Notes: a model not told the origin generated them from the letters alone. 64,000 bases of DNA from an uncultured Prolixibacteraceae bacterium (GCA_937915865.1 CALGIG010000063.1:62001-126000); one strand, 5' to 3'. Positions 45,466 through 55,384 are shown, counted from the first letter of the stretch. Program-made: numbers and translations.

Positions 45466-45617
45466 TAAGAAAGAAGAAAATTGGAGTGCGCTAAAGTTCG
45501 GAATTCAGTAAATATAGCGGGGTTTCAAGTTCCGGGTTGAAAACTGCGGCTGAACACTTCGACCTTTTCCTTTTCGAGCTATATACCCTAAGCTCTTTCA
45601 TTCCCAAGTCTTCAAAG

Positions 45618-46235
45618 CTATTGCCCCTTGATTAGGCGAATGAATTCTTCGCGGGTTGCCACACGCTCAAATGCTCCGGTAAAATCGGAAGTGGTAGTAA
45701 CTGAATGTTGTTTCTGCACACCACGCATTTGCATACAAAGGTGTTGGGCCTCAATAACTACAGCCACTCCAAGTGGATTAAGCGTATTTTGTATGCACTC
45801 TTTAATTTGTGTGGTCAACCGTTCCTGAACCTGTAGCCGGCGGGCATAAGCGTCAACAACACGGGCAATCTTACTCAGACCGGTGATGTATCCGTTTGGA
45901 ATATAGCCAATATGCGCTTTGCCAATAAAAGGAAGTATATGGTGTTCGCACATGGAGTAAATTTCGATGTCTTTCACAATAACCATTTGGCGGTAGTCTT
46001 CTTTAAACATGGCCGAACGTAAAATTTCTTCCGGGTTTTGTTCATATCCCTGAAGCAAAAACTGCATCGATTTGGCTACTCGCATCGGTGTTCGGGTTAA
46101 TCCTTCGCGAGCAGTATCTTCGCCAAGAAGTTCAATAATTTGCTTAAAATGTTCGCTTAATTTGGCTGTTGTTTCCGAGTCGAACTGCTCAATTTTGCGA
46201 TAGGTTCCGTCTTTTCCGTTCAAAGTAAATTCCAT
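45618..46235 (-). CDS. folE: GTP cyclohydrolase I
   Basis: The 205-residue enzyme makes dihydroneopterin triphosphate from GTP for folate and pterin synthesis. Zinc-binding and catalytic motifs are MCEHHILPFIGKAHIGYIP and IEAQHLCMQMRGVQKQHS. EDTAREGLTRTPMRVAKSM marks the N-terminal helices. I place the start at the ATG ending at 46235 because an excellent Shine-Dalgarno (AAAGGAGA) lies just upstream; a longer frame from 46274 would start inside the leader. Confidence 0.94.
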   Translation of the reverse strand: MEFTLNGKDGTYRKIEQFDSETTAKLSEHFKQIIELLGEDTAREGLTRTPMRVAKSMQFLLQGYEQNPEEILRSAMFKEDYRQMVIVKDIEIYSMCEHHILPFIGKAHIGYIPNGYITGLSKIARVVDAYARRLQVQERLTTQIKECIQNTLNPLGVAVVIEAQHLCMQMRGVQKQHSVTTTSDFTGAFERVATREEFIRLIKGQ

Positions 46236-46240
46236 TTGGT

Positions 46241-46248
46241 TCTCCTTT
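46241..46248 (-). promoter_or_regulatory. Strong Shine-Dalgarno of folE
   Basis: AAAGGAGA lies 5 nt before the folE ATG on the minus strand. It is unusual here because most genes in the window lack such a site, and it decides the start codon. Confidence 0.75.
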
Positions 46249-46359
46249 CTGTAGGTCTTAACCTTTGCTGGCAAAGTTAAGAACTTAGCCTAAACTGACA
46301 GATGCAAAGCCAATTTTATCTTTATTCTTTCATATCCAGTTAATATCGATCGTATTACA

Positions 46360-47124
46360 TTATCTGGTAAAAACCCAATCGTTTTCTCCAGAATGTTGGT
46401 TGTTGAAATAATACCCTTCAACATCAAATGCTTTTAGTTCTTCTGGGTTCGAAATATTGTTTTCAATAATAAAACGGCTCATCTGCCCACGGGCACGCTT
46501 GGCAAAAAACGAAACCATTTGGTATTTGCCGTTTTTATTTTCTTTGAACGAAGGTGTTATAATTCTGGCCTTTATCTTTTTTGCATCAATTGCGTTGAAA
46601 TATTCGTTCGATGCCAGGTTGATTAATATTTTCTGATCGTATTGTGCCAGTTCTTCATTCAATTTTGTGGTGATTTTGGTTTTCCAAAAATCGTACAAAT
46701 TCTTTTTACCAGCAACCGACAGATTGGTTCCCATTTCTAACCGGTAAGGCTGAATGCGGTCGAGCGGCTTCAATAGACCATATAAACCTGAAAGAATACG
46801 CAACTTTTCCTGTGCAATGATGAATTCTGCTTCGGTGAATGTTTCGGCTTTCAATCCCTGGTAAACATCTCCATTGAACATGAGTACAGATTGCCACGAA
46901 TTTTCATCCGTAAATTCGGGAGTCCAGGTCTGAAATCGCTGAAAATTCAATTCGGCTAGTTTGGGCGAAATATCCATTAATTCAGCTAATTGAGCTGGTT
47001 TTTTCTTTTTCAGTACCGAAACAATCTTAACGGCTTCCGGCAGAAAATCGATTTTAGAATACTGTGCAAAATTTACCGGACATTTGTTGTACAATGTTTT
47101 GGCTGGCGAAATAACAACAATCAT
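46360..47124 (-). CDS. yaaA: YaaA-family peroxide stress protein (DUF328)
   Basis: From the ATG ending at 47124 the 254-residue protein starts MIVVISPAKTLYNKCP, the family's N-terminus. It continues with LMFNGDVYQGLKAETFTEAE, ILSGLYGLLKPLDRIQPYRL, INLASNEYFNAID and FFAKRARGQMSRFII. YaaA lowers free intracellular iron under hydrogen peroxide stress in E. coli and binds DNA; the mechanism is not settled. A longer frame from 47241 covers the PUL-2 terminator and is rejected. Confidence 0.9.
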   Translation of the reverse strand: MIVVISPAKTLYNKCPVNFAQYSKIDFLPEAVKIVSVLKKKKPAQLAELMDISPKLAELNFQRFQTWTPEFTDENSWQSVLMFNGDVYQGLKAETFTEAEFIIAQEKLRILSGLYGLLKPLDRIQPYRLEMGTNLSVAGKKNLYDFWKTKITTKLNEELAQYDQKILINLASNEYFNAIDAKKIKARIITPSFKENKNGKYQMVSFFAKRARGQMSRFIIENNISNPEELKAFDVEGYYFNNQHSGENDWVFTR

Positions 47125-47200
47125 GGTTATTAATTTAGTTTGGCTATAAAACAAATATAGAAAATCAAAGTTGAATGCCAGGCAGATTTGGACACAGAAT

Positions 47201-47235
47201 AAAAAAAGAGCAGAAAATGAGTTCATTTCATGCTC
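47201..47235 (-). terminator. Terminator at the end of PUL-2
   Basis: On the minus strand AGCATGAAATGA pairs with TCATTTTCTGCT (single bulges) and is followed by CTTTTTTT. It lies about 37 bp past the GH30 fragment and marks the end of the beta-glucan operon. Confidence 0.75.
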
Positions 47236-47271
47236 CGGCATTGGTTTTATTTTTGTTTGTGGTATGCGCAG

Positions 47272-47763
47272 TTACCAAATGTAAGTACCAACAGCTCCTT
47301 GCGGAAGCGTTGCTGAAAATTCACTGTTTTGGTACTTAACTCTAGATTTTTGAGCTGTTTTGTTATCGTTAATGACAATCAATGTCAATTTTCCTCCTGA
47401 AGTTTTGAATGCTACATTTGGCAGATTTTCAGGTAAATTAGAGTCGATCCTGACAGAACCAGGGCGAACAAATTTGACTGCGCGAGCCAAAATGTAGTAG
47501 GCCGGATTGCGTGTTATATTGTTGCCGTAGATTGTTATTGTGGCGAGGCACTGATTGCAACCGCCATCGTCGGTATGTGGATCATATTTGGGGTCGGAGG
47601 CCATGTTCCATTCGAGCACATTGCGGCACCAGTTGCGTGTTCTTTCAATTATGAGTGTTCGCACGTGCCACGAAAGGTCGCCAGCCAGATTGCCAGGTGC
47701 ACCAACCCATTGTTCGGTGAAATAAAGATTTTTGTTTGGGTGAGCTGCGTGAACTTTACTCAA
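47272..47763 (-). pseudogene. C-terminal fragment of a GH30 glycoside hydrolase
   Basis: The frame encodes about 163 residues that match the end of GH30 enzymes: HPNKNLYFTEQWVGAP (the Glu is the usual nucleophile region), NVLEWNMASDPKYDPHTDDG, CNQCLATITIYG, YYILARAVKFVRPGSVRIDS and the small C-terminal beta domain ending GAVGTYIW. The first 300 or so residues, including the acid/base glutamate and most of the barrel, are missing. The fragment has no signal peptide. It begins directly after, and in the same frame as, the TAG stop of the GH16 gene, which looks like a deletion joint. It cannot be a working hydrolase. Confidence 0.8.
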
Positions 47764-49125
47764 CTAATTTTGCCGAAAAACCCGGACGTAATCTACCACA
47801 CAACTGAGCGGAAGCGCTGATTCATCAACACCCTGCATGCCGCCCCAACTGCCTCCCCAGGCGAGATTGAGAATGATATAATATGGTTTGTCATACGGCC
47901 AGTTGAAGACCCCTTTATTATCATTGTTGTATGTTAGTTGTACTTTACCGTCTACATAGGTTGTTATTCTTTGTGATGTCCACTCTATGCCGTAAGTATG
48001 AAATTCGCCTTCCGCTTTTTCAATGGTCATAGCATGTGTTACCTGAGTGCCATTGGTATGATTATGCCCTTCGGCATGAAGACTGGATGACACTTCATTG
48101 GGCACAACACCCACTTCTTCCATAATATCTATTTCTCCACACTTCGGCCATGGGTTGATTGAGAAATCGTTGTTTGCAGGCATCATCCAAAAAGCCGGCC
48201 AGGTCCCTTTACCTTTGGGCAGCATCATGCGGGCTTCTATATAACCGTATTGCCATCCCTGAGCTACTTGTGCATAAACCCGGCCCGAATAAACACTTCC
48301 TCCTGATTTAAAGCAGTGGATGCGCAATTTTCCATCAGAGAGTTCGGTGACGCGTTGTCCATTGTAGACGCCGTCAACGTAATTCTGCAACTCGTTATTC
48401 ACCCATCCGGCTTTCTGTACTTCGTGCGTCCAGTCAGTCTTGTTGAGTTCGGTTCCTTGATTAAATTCATCGTGCCAAATCAGTTTGTATCCTTCACGAT
48501 CAGAAATATCTGTTATTTCAACTGATTCCTGATAAATAGTGACAACCGCAGTTTCGCCGCCAGCAATAATTGTAACTTCTCCGGTGCGGGTTTTCGTTTC
48601 AGCAGAAGGGGTGGTGGTTATAGTAAGCGAACCGTCGTTGATACGGCTGGCAATTATCCAGTTTTTGCTGGCTGTGGCTGTCCAATCCTTGTATCCCGAA
48701 ATTATGAGTGAGTAGTTTTCACCACCCGATTTGGTCATTATTTTAGACTCGGATATCCGGAGCGCTGCAGCCTGTTCTATGGTTATTTTCTGGCTTTTCG
48801 TACCCGAGCTAACCAGTACGCTTGCCGAACGTGCATCACCATTATTGGGCTGTACAACGATGGACAATTTACCTTTAGGCGTTGACGAGCCGGTTGCGGT
48901 TGCCGTAATCCAGTCGATGTTTGGTGTGGCCGCCCATTTTTCGCCTGTTGTGGCTACATCAACTGAATAGGTTCCGCCTTTTGTCGGTACGTCAATGGCC
49001 GACTGCGATAATGTGATGGCAACCTCTGTCTGTCCGTCGGTGTTTTCTTCGTCGCCAACCCCTCCTCCACATGCAGTTGTTATCAGTACACAAAATAATA
49101 GCATTAATGAATTTATCTTCATCAA
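47764..49125 (-). CDS. GH16 endo-beta-glucanase with two BACON domains
   Basis: The 453-residue lipoprotein (signal ending ITTAC) has two BACON-type domains (about 35-118 and 122-200, each ending in an IEQ/IYQE strand) and a GH16 domain (about 212-453). The GH16 catalytic motif is GEIDIMEEVG with E331, D333 and E336. VDGKVQLTYNND and the closing VVDYVRVFRQN are normal for the laminarinase-like branch. It should cut beta-1,3-glucan at the cell surface. It sits downstream of SusC, SusD and a PKD binding protein. The stop codon TAG is followed in frame by the GH30 fragment. Confidence 0.92.
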   Translation of the reverse strand: MMKINSLMLLFCVLITTACGGGVGDEENTDGQTEVAITLSQSAIDVPTKGGTYSVDVATTGEKWAATPNIDWITATATGSSTPKGKLSIVVQPNNGDARSASVLVSSGTKSQKITIEQAAALRISESKIMTKSGGENYSLIISGYKDWTATASKNWIIASRINDGSLTITTTPSAETKTRTGEVTIIAGGETAVVTIYQESVEITDISDREGYKLIWHDEFNQGTELNKTDWTHEVQKAGWVNNELQNYVDGVYNGQRVTELSDGKLRIHCFKSGGSVYSGRVYAQVAQGWQYGYIEARMMLPKGKGTWPAFWMMPANNDFSINPWPKCGEIDIMEEVGVVPNEVSSSLHAEGHNHTNGTQVTHAMTIEKAEGEFHTYGIEWTSQRITTYVDGKVQLTYNNDNKGVFNWPYDKPYYIILNLAWGGSWGGMQGVDESALPLSCVVDYVRVFRQN

Positions 49126-49146
49126 TATTCAAATTAGGAATTAAAG

Positions 49147-49189
49147 AAAAGCCACCTCTCCCTAAACTAGAAGGAAGAAGTGGCTTTTT
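49147..49189 (-). terminator. Terminator between the SGBP and GH16 genes
   Basis: AAAAGCCAC pairs with GTGGCTTTT over a long imperfect loop (CTCTCCCTAAACTAGAAGG region). It lies just after the SGBP stop on the minus strand and probably lowers expression of the downstream enzymes. Confidence 0.65.
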
Positions 49190-49203
49190 GGTATAAAAGT
49201 AGC

Positions 49204-50556
49204 TTATTTCTTAATCAGGGTTATGCTGCCGATAGTAAATTCGGTGCCTTCCTTGCAGCCGCCAAAGTCAAATATCAGCTTAAGTTTTGAAGAAGCACCT
49301 CCTGAAAGTTTTTGGTTGGTAAACTTAATAACTTTAATTTCACCAGCTTTAAACTGAACGCCATGCTTTTCGAATAAATAGTTGCTATCGCTTTCCTGTG
49401 AAGAGAGCTTTATAATGGCGGGGCTGTCCTTGCTAGCCATTACTACGCAAGAAAAATCGACCACATCGTCGGCTCCAAGGGCTAAAGATTTGGTATTGAA
49501 CGAGTTTTGAGCCTGCCATTCAGCGGCGGTGGCAGATTTGGCTGTAATTGTATAAACATTATTGTTCTGCTCAAAGTCAGGGTTGCCAACCTGCGACCAG
49601 TTCGCGTCAGCCCACCAGAAACCCATCGTGTAGTCTTTGTTCTTGTCCACAGCCTTCCAAAGGTTATTGGCTGAATCGTAATCCAACGGAGCTACATTGG
49701 CATCGTTGTGTTCGGTTAAGGTGATGTTGTAAATAGACACGTTGGTATTTGCCGGGCTTCCACCAAAATCAAATGTTATCTTCACATTTCCATCGAAACC
49801 AGCAAGGGCCGAACCTGCTACCACTTTCATTTCGTCTGCCGCAAGAGATACGTTGTGATTGGCCAGGAAGAAATAAGTATTATCGTCGCCGACCTTGCTT
49901 ACCTTTACAGTGGCAGCAGGGATGTCGTTGGTTGCCTTGATGGCAACCGAAAAATCATAGCTCTTACCCGATGAGATAGCAATATTGGTGACGAAATGCA
50001 CCTGATTTTGCCACTGGAGAACCGTTGCTTTATCAAAAACGAGATCTAGTTTTTGATTTCCGGTTGCAGTATAAGCTGGATTGGCATATTGTGACCAATT
50101 GGCATCAGCATAGTAGAATTCATTAGTGAATGTGGCTGTTTTAAACAAGTTGTCGCTACTATCGAAATTAAAGCCTGGCCAAGCGAATCCCTGTAAATCT
50201 TCTGCTACATTAACTGTTTGTGATACAGTAGTTTGTCCAGATTTTGTGAAGGCCAACAAACTGACGGTGTATGAACCTGCCTTTTTATACTGCTTTGTAA
50301 TGGAAGCGCCATGAGCTGCTGCCGTTACCTTACCATCACCAAGGTCCCAAAATAGTTGCACATCCGAAGTGAGTTCCTTGGAGGTATTGGTAAATGTATA
50401 TTCATTGGGGTTCTCCGTTGCAGCTACAGAGATTGAAATATCACTCTGTGGGACAAGCTGGCCACCCAAACTGTGATTATCAATCTCCTGAGGGTCGCAA
50501 GATGCGAAGCACAGCAAGACTATGCCTGAAATTAAGCTATATATTATTTTTTTCAT
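49204..50556 (-). CDS. PKD-domain surface glycan-binding lipoprotein
   Basis: The 450-residue protein has a lipoprotein signal (VLLCFASC) and a PKD domain (about 42-118, VQLFWDLGDGKVTAAAHGAS and YKKAGSYTVSLLAFTKSG). Two tandem modules of about 150 residues follow (about 122-290 and 291-450). Both share YYADANWSQ/WWADANWSQ, a WQ-rich strand and a final FDFGG motif, suggesting two carbohydrate-binding domains of CBM4-like fold. This is the arrangement of surface glycan-binding proteins in laminarin-type PULs. Spacing to SusD is 21 bp. Confidence 0.85.
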   Translation of the reverse strand: MKKIIYSLISGIVLLCFASCDPQEIDNHSLGGQLVPQSDISISVAATENPNEYTFTNTSKELTSDVQLFWDLGDGKVTAAAHGASITKQYKKAGSYTVSLLAFTKSGQTTVSQTVNVAEDLQGFAWPGFNFDSSDNLFKTATFTNEFYYADANWSQYANPAYTATGNQKLDLVFDKATVLQWQNQVHFVTNIAISSGKSYDFSVAIKATNDIPAATVKVSKVGDDNTYFFLANHNVSLAADEMKVVAGSALAGFDGNVKITFDFGGSPANTNVSIYNITLTEHNDANVAPLDYDSANNLWKAVDKNKDYTMGFWWADANWSQVGNPDFEQNNNVYTITAKSATAAEWQAQNSFNTKSLALGADDVVDFSCVVMASKDSPAIIKLSSQESDSNYLFEKHGVQFKAGEIKVIKFTNQKLSGGASSKLKLIFDFGGCKEGTEFTIGSITLIKK

Positions 50557-50577
50557 CTTAGTTATTTTTCAGTTGAA

Positions 50578-52137
50578 TTAATTATACCCGGGATTTTGTA
50601 CTAAAGGGTATTCTGTACCCAAAGTTTTATCCAATTCACCCTGCGGAAGTGGCAAGTACTTATTAGTTTCTTTCCATGTACGCACTGAGTTTGCATTAGG
50701 CAGGTTTTCTGTCAAAACAGTAGCAGCATCACCCCAGCGAACCAAATCGTAGTAGCGTTTACCTTCGCCTACAAACTCATAGTGGCGCTCAGCCTTGATG
50801 CTGGCGGCTGTTGCAGTAACGCGATGATTAGCATTGCCAAAGGCACGGTCGCGAACCTGATCCAGACAACTCTGGGCTGATACGCCCTGCTGTTCGGCTA
50901 CTCCGTCCATTACGACCAACTCTGCGTAATTAAGCAATGTTTCGGCATAACGGTAGATGCGCAGGTTGTTGCAATAGTTCAGGTCGTTGGCGCCAGGCTT
51001 TTTATAGCCAGAACGTGCGGCATATTTTCTCTGGAATAAACCGGTATCCTGAAAACGTGGGCCGTAGCTGGCTCCCGGAACAGCAGCCCAATCGGTGATG
51101 GATCCATCACGACGAGTGTCACCATTTGCAAACATATCATAAGTAGTTTTGCGAACCGGACCGAAGCCCCAACCGCCACTAAATACTGCGGATGGATCTT
51201 TCAATTCGTTAGGCGAAATATAAGCCGGAAGATTAGTTCCATAACCAGTCCAGGAAGCAGACCAGTCTTTACCTTCTCCCAATTGATTCGTCTCGAATAT
51301 GGATTCATTGCAGAATTCGTTTGCATTAACCCAAATAGAAGAATAGTCGCTCATTAACGTATATTTTCCACTTTTTATAATGGTAGCCATGTCGTTGGCA
51401 ACTTCCGCATACTTGCTTTGGTCTTTCTGATACATCACGGCACTTGCCTTCAGCATCAATGCGGCAGCACGGCTCACACGGCCTGAAGTTGTACCACCAT
51501 TGGTTGACATTTCCAATGCGCCCTCTTCACAAGCAATTGCGACATCGCTCATTATCTGTTTGTAAACATCATCAGCTTTCATTTGTGGGGCAACATAAGG
51601 AGGGCTCAGAGGCTCGGTAAAGAATACGATATTACCGAAATTCTTCCACAACATATAGGTGAAGTATGCTCTTAGAAAGTGACCTTCAGCATTATATTGT
51701 TTCAGTGTTTTTTCTTCCAATGAATTAGAAGGCTTAATATTTGCACAGCTGATTATAACACTATTTGCGCGAGCATTTCCGGAAGTATAAATATTCCAGG
51801 TACCACTTAATGTGTGGTTTGCATCGGCAGTGAACTGAGATACGGCGTAATTCATACCTGACATTCCATCGTTGGCATCGCCGCCGCCCTTGTAAATATC
51901 ATCAGATTGAATATCACCGATAAAGACGGATGATTCGTAAGAACCGTTGGCATAAGAGTCAAACAGTAAGATTTGGTAAGTTGCTGCCAACCCTGAATTA
52001 ACCGAACTCAAAGTGGCGGTGCCACCGGCAGCCAGTTTGTCAGTTGGCTCCGATTCCAGGAAACTGTCGCCGCAAGATGCCAGTATCAGTCCGGCAGCTA
52101 AAACTACAGCTACTGTATATAATTTGAATATTTTCAT
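50578..52137 (-). CDS. SusD/RagB-type lipoprotein of the beta-glucan PUL
   Basis: The 519-residue protein has a lipoprotein signal (LAAGLILASC) and SusD features: SGLAATYQILLFDSYANGSY, AEGHFLRAYFTYMLWKNFGN and the C-terminal ERHYEFVGEGKRYYDLVRWG followed by YLPLPQGELDKT and VQNPGY. It binds oligosaccharide and closes the SusC transporter encoded 19 bp upstream. Full length and no lesions. Confidence 0.93.
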   Translation of the reverse strand: MKIFKLYTVAVVLAAGLILASCGDSFLESEPTDKLAAGGTATLSSVNSGLAATYQILLFDSYANGSYESSVFIGDIQSDDIYKGGGDANDGMSGMNYAVSQFTADANHTLSGTWNIYTSGNARANSVIISCANIKPSNSLEEKTLKQYNAEGHFLRAYFTYMLWKNFGNIVFFTEPLSPPYVAPQMKADDVYKQIMSDVAIACEEGALEMSTNGGTTSGRVSRAAALMLKASAVMYQKDQSKYAEVANDMATIIKSGKYTLMSDYSSIWVNANEFCNESIFETNQLGEGKDWSASWTGYGTNLPAYISPNELKDPSAVFSGGWGFGPVRKTTYDMFANGDTRRDGSITDWAAVPGASYGPRFQDTGLFQRKYAARSGYKKPGANDLNYCNNLRIYRYAETLLNYAELVVMDGVAEQQGVSAQSCLDQVRDRAFGNANHRVTATAASIKAERHYEFVGEGKRYYDLVRWGDAATVLTENLPNANSVRTWKETNKYLPLPQGELDKTLGTEYPLVQNPGYN

Positions 52138-52156
52138 TTTTCCAAAGTTTTAAAAG

Positions 52157-55100
52157 TTAGAATGTGATGTTTGCACCGATACTGATCGTACGTGATTGCG
52201 GATAAATACCTTTATCAACACCCAAGGTGGTGTAACTGCCAGAGGCAATTTCAGGGTCAAAACCTTCATAACCTGTAAGAGTAATCAGGTTTTCAGCAGC
52301 AATATAGAAACGCAAGCGCTGAACACTGAACTTACGCGTAAGGTTTGCAGGAAGGGTGTACCCAACCTGAGTATTCTTTAAACGAAGGTATGAACCATCA
52401 TGGATGTAAAGGTCTGAAGATGCCCAGTTCCCGTTCGGGTTCTTAGAGGTCATGCGAGGAATTTTGTTAGAAGTACCTTCTCCCATCCAACGGTCAAGAA
52501 TCCATGAAGGACGGTTCATTGCAGGGATGTCGCCACGTTGTGCAAAGTCGAATATATCATTGCCCATTGTTCCCTGGAACGAAAGGCTGAGATCAAAACC
52601 TTTCCATTCGGCACCAAGGTTGATCCCGAATGTCCAATCGGGCATACCTTTGCCAATCTTGGTACGGTCAGTAGAACCGATAGTGCCATTTCCGTCCAAA
52701 TCCACAAAGCGGACATCGCCGGGTGCTGCCATGGGTTGAATCAATCCACCCTCTTTATTTATATAACTGTTAACTTCTTCCCAGTTCTGGAAAATTCCAT
52801 TGGTTTTGTAACCATAGAAATAAGGCCAAATTTCTCCGTTCTTGGCATGTACGTAGTCTCCTACACCTGAAGCCCCGGCACTTTCATAGTTCGTTTCGCC
52901 TGAAGCATTACCTAAACTAATAAGCTTATTTTTCAGGTAGGAGAGGGTTACGCCAATATTGTAAGAAAAGTCTTTGTACTTATCTTTCCAGCCTGTTTCA
53001 AATTCAAGACCCCAGTTTTTCATTTTGCCAAGGTTGCCCATAGGGGCGCTTTGACCAATATAAACGGGTACAGGCATGGTTGCCAACATGTCTTTTGTAT
53101 TCTTGTTGAAATAGTCGAAACCAAAATTCATACGGCTGTTGAACAAGCGCATATCAACACCTATGTCTGTCTGAGTAGATGTTTCCCATTTAATGTCGGG
53201 GTTGGCCACAGCGCCAGGCGATGTTCCGTAAACCATTGTTCCGGTATTGTTTTTATTAACGATATCGTAGCTGCCGCCAAAATAATAGTTTTCGCCACCA
53301 TCCATCAACGAACGGTAACGGAAGTTCCCAATGGATTCATTACCATTTTGTCCCCACGAAAAGCGGAGTTTAAGCACATCGAACCATGAAGGTTTGACAT
53401 CCTTCAAATATGGCTCGTTCCAAACGTTCCAGCCTAAAGAAAATGAAGGGAATACACCCCACTTGTTATTTGTACCAAAGTGAGATGACCCGTCACGGCG
53501 CACGGTGGCTTGTACCATGTAACGTTCTGCAAAGTTATAGTCTAAACGGCCGAAGTAAGAAGCCAGAGTTTCGTGGTTGAAGCCATTTGTCCCGCCTTCT
53601 ACCCGTTCATCGTCGCGGTCGGCAATGGCATAGTTGATGTTGGCTTTACTTGGGTCGGTATCAAGCAAGTCATAGTCATAACCTTTAAGATTGCGTGTGC
53701 TGTATTTATTTGCTGATTGGCCCAATACTACTGAAATATTATGCTTTTCGGCAAATGTTTTGTTGTAAGAGAAATAGTTTTCTACCTGCCAGCGGAAACC
53801 ACGGTTCATAGAACTTTCCACGCCACTACGATCGGTATGCGACATCGAACTCAAATAATCTTCATACCAGTACCCATCATAACCCCAGAATGCAAGGTCA
53901 ACGCCATAGGAACTACGGAATTTTAAACCGGGGAGAATATCTAACTCACCGTAAAACGAAGCAACGAACTTGTCAGAGTTGTTCTTGCCACCGTTAGGGC
54001 GGTTAAGCTGAGCTACGGGATTTGCCAATTCCTGATAACCGGTTGGAGGCAAAGAGAATACTTTGCCGTTTTTAGAAATAGCGGTAGGATGATCTGCAAG
54101 AATTTTTGCGGCGTCCTCGTCGGAAGCATATACTGGAACTAACGGAGAAAACGCGATGGCACTACCAAGGATCGAGCCATATTCGGAGTTGGTCTCGATG
54201 CTGCTACTTTTATCTCGAGAATAACCAATATTTGCTCCAGCCTTCAGTTTATTCAGGAAGTTGCGAGTTTTATCTTCGAATACGGTATAAGTTGAGTTTG
54301 AACGAACGCTATAACGCTCGTAATTTGAACGGCCATAGTTACCACCAACGATACCTTCTTGTTTGAAATAACCTGCAGAAAGAAAGTAAGTTGACCTATC
54401 ATTACCGCCGTTGATGCTCAATTGGTGTTGCTCAACCGGAGCGTTGTAATTGAACACTTCGTCTTGCCAGTCGGTGCCTGCGCCCTGGTAACCGGCAATG
54501 TAGTCGGCTGAATAGCGGGGGGCATTACCATCGTTCACATCCATTTCGTTCATTATGGTCATGTATTCCTGGGCATTCAGTACTGCTTTCTTTTTCCACG
54601 GGTTCTGCCAGCCATAGCTGAAGTCATAGCTCACAGTGGCCTTGCCTGAAGTGCCGGATTTTGTTGTTACTAGCACAACTCCATTTGCAGCGCGGGCGCC
54701 ATATATAGCTGCAGAAGCTGCGTCCTTTAAAATTTCGATGGATTGGATATCTGTAGGGTTCAGGTAATTAATACCACCGCCTACAGGCATGCCATCAACT
54801 ATGTACAACGGATCAGAACTGTTTACAGTGCCGATACCACGAATGCGTACTTTCGAATCTGAGTTAGGTTGCCCTGAACTTTGCGTAATTTGCACGCCGG
54901 AAACGCGGCCTTTCATTACATCTTCAATACGGGTAGGTGTTTCGTTTGCAAGTTGAGCCGATGTAACACTGCTGATTGCCGCTGTTACCACGCTTTTCTT
55001 TTGCACTCCATACCCTACAACCACAACCTCATCAATATTTGTATTTTCGGTGGCTAAAACGACATTGATTTTTGATTGGTTGTTAACAAGTATTTCCTGC

Positions 55101-55333
55101 GATTTCATACCCACGAAAGAGAAGATTAAGGTAGAACTTCCCTGAGCGCTTATCGTGTAGTTTCCGTCCACGTCAGTGATGGTACCATTTGTTGTTCCTT
55201 TGATGACAACACTGACTCCCGGAATTGGTTGTCCATCGTCAGCCGATGTAACAACTCCTTTTACTTGTATCCCCTGCGCGAATGCAGCAAACGAATACAT
55301 TAAAATTAAAAGAGCTAAAAATGCTTTTTTCAT
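52157..55333 (-). CDS. SusC/RagA TonB-dependent transporter of the beta-glucan PUL
   Basis: The 1058-residue protein has a signal peptide (LILMYSFAAFAQ), a carboxypeptidase-like domain (about 22-98, VKGVVTSADDGQPIPGVSVV), a TonB-box-like segment (IDEVVVVGYG), a plug with DPLYIVDGMPVGGG and AASAAIYGARAANGVVLVTT, and a 22-strand barrel ending SIGANITF. It lacks an STN domain, so it does not signal through an ECF system. Control would come from the hybrid-type regulator upstream, which is now a pseudogene. Full length. Confidence 0.93.
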   Translation of the reverse strand: MKKAFLALLILMYSFAAFAQGIQVKGVVTSADDGQPIPGVSVVIKGTTNGTITDVDGNYTISAQGSSTLIFSFVGMKSQEILVNNQSKINVVLATENTNIDEVVVVGYGVQKKSVVTAAISSVTSAQLANETPTRIEDVMKGRVSGVQITQSSGQPNSDSKVRIRGIGTVNSSDPLYIVDGMPVGGGINYLNPTDIQSIEILKDAASAAIYGARAANGVVLVTTKSGTSGKATVSYDFSYGWQNPWKKKAVLNAQEYMTIMNEMDVNDGNAPRYSADYIAGYQGAGTDWQDEVFNYNAPVEQHQLSINGGNDRSTYFLSAGYFKQEGIVGGNYGRSNYERYSVRSNSTYTVFEDKTRNFLNKLKAGANIGYSRDKSSSIETNSEYGSILGSAIAFSPLVPVYASDEDAAKILADHPTAISKNGKVFSLPPTGYQELANPVAQLNRPNGGKNNSDKFVASFYGELDILPGLKFRSSYGVDLAFWGYDGYWYEDYLSSMSHTDRSGVESSMNRGFRWQVENYFSYNKTFAEKHNISVVLGQSANKYSTRNLKGYDYDLLDTDPSKANINYAIADRDDERVEGGTNGFNHETLASYFGRLDYNFAERYMVQATVRRDGSSHFGTNNKWGVFPSFSLGWNVWNEPYLKDVKPSWFDVLKLRFSWGQNGNESIGNFRYRSLMDGGENYYFGGSYDIVNKNNTGTMVYGTSPGAVANPDIKWETSTQTDIGVDMRLFNSRMNFGFDYFNKNTKDMLATMPVPVYIGQSAPMGNLGKMKNWGLEFETGWKDKYKDFSYNIGVTLSYLKNKLISLGNASGETNYESAGASGVGDYVHAKNGEIWPYFYGYKTNGIFQNWEEVNSYINKEGGLIQPMAAPGDVRFVDLDGNGTIGSTDRTKIGKGMPDWTFGINLGAEWKGFDLSLSFQGTMGNDIFDFAQRGDIPAMNRPSWILDRWMGEGTSNKIPRMTSKNPNGNWASSDLYIHDGSYLRLKNTQVGYTLPANLTRKFSVQRLRFYIAAENLITLTGYEGFDPEIASGSYTTLGVDKGIYPQSRTISIGANITF

Positions 55334-55384
55334 AAGATTAAGAATTTAAGTTTCAAAAAGCAAGTGCAAATACACTTTGCGACC

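Noticed and set aside
45466..45617. Possible hairpin between the lactonase and folE genes
   Set aside because: Short partial complementarity only; no clear stem or T-run.
47125..47241. N-terminal extension of the YaaA gene
   Set aside because: It would run through the PUL-2 terminator; MIVVISPAKTL at 47124 is the family's usual start.
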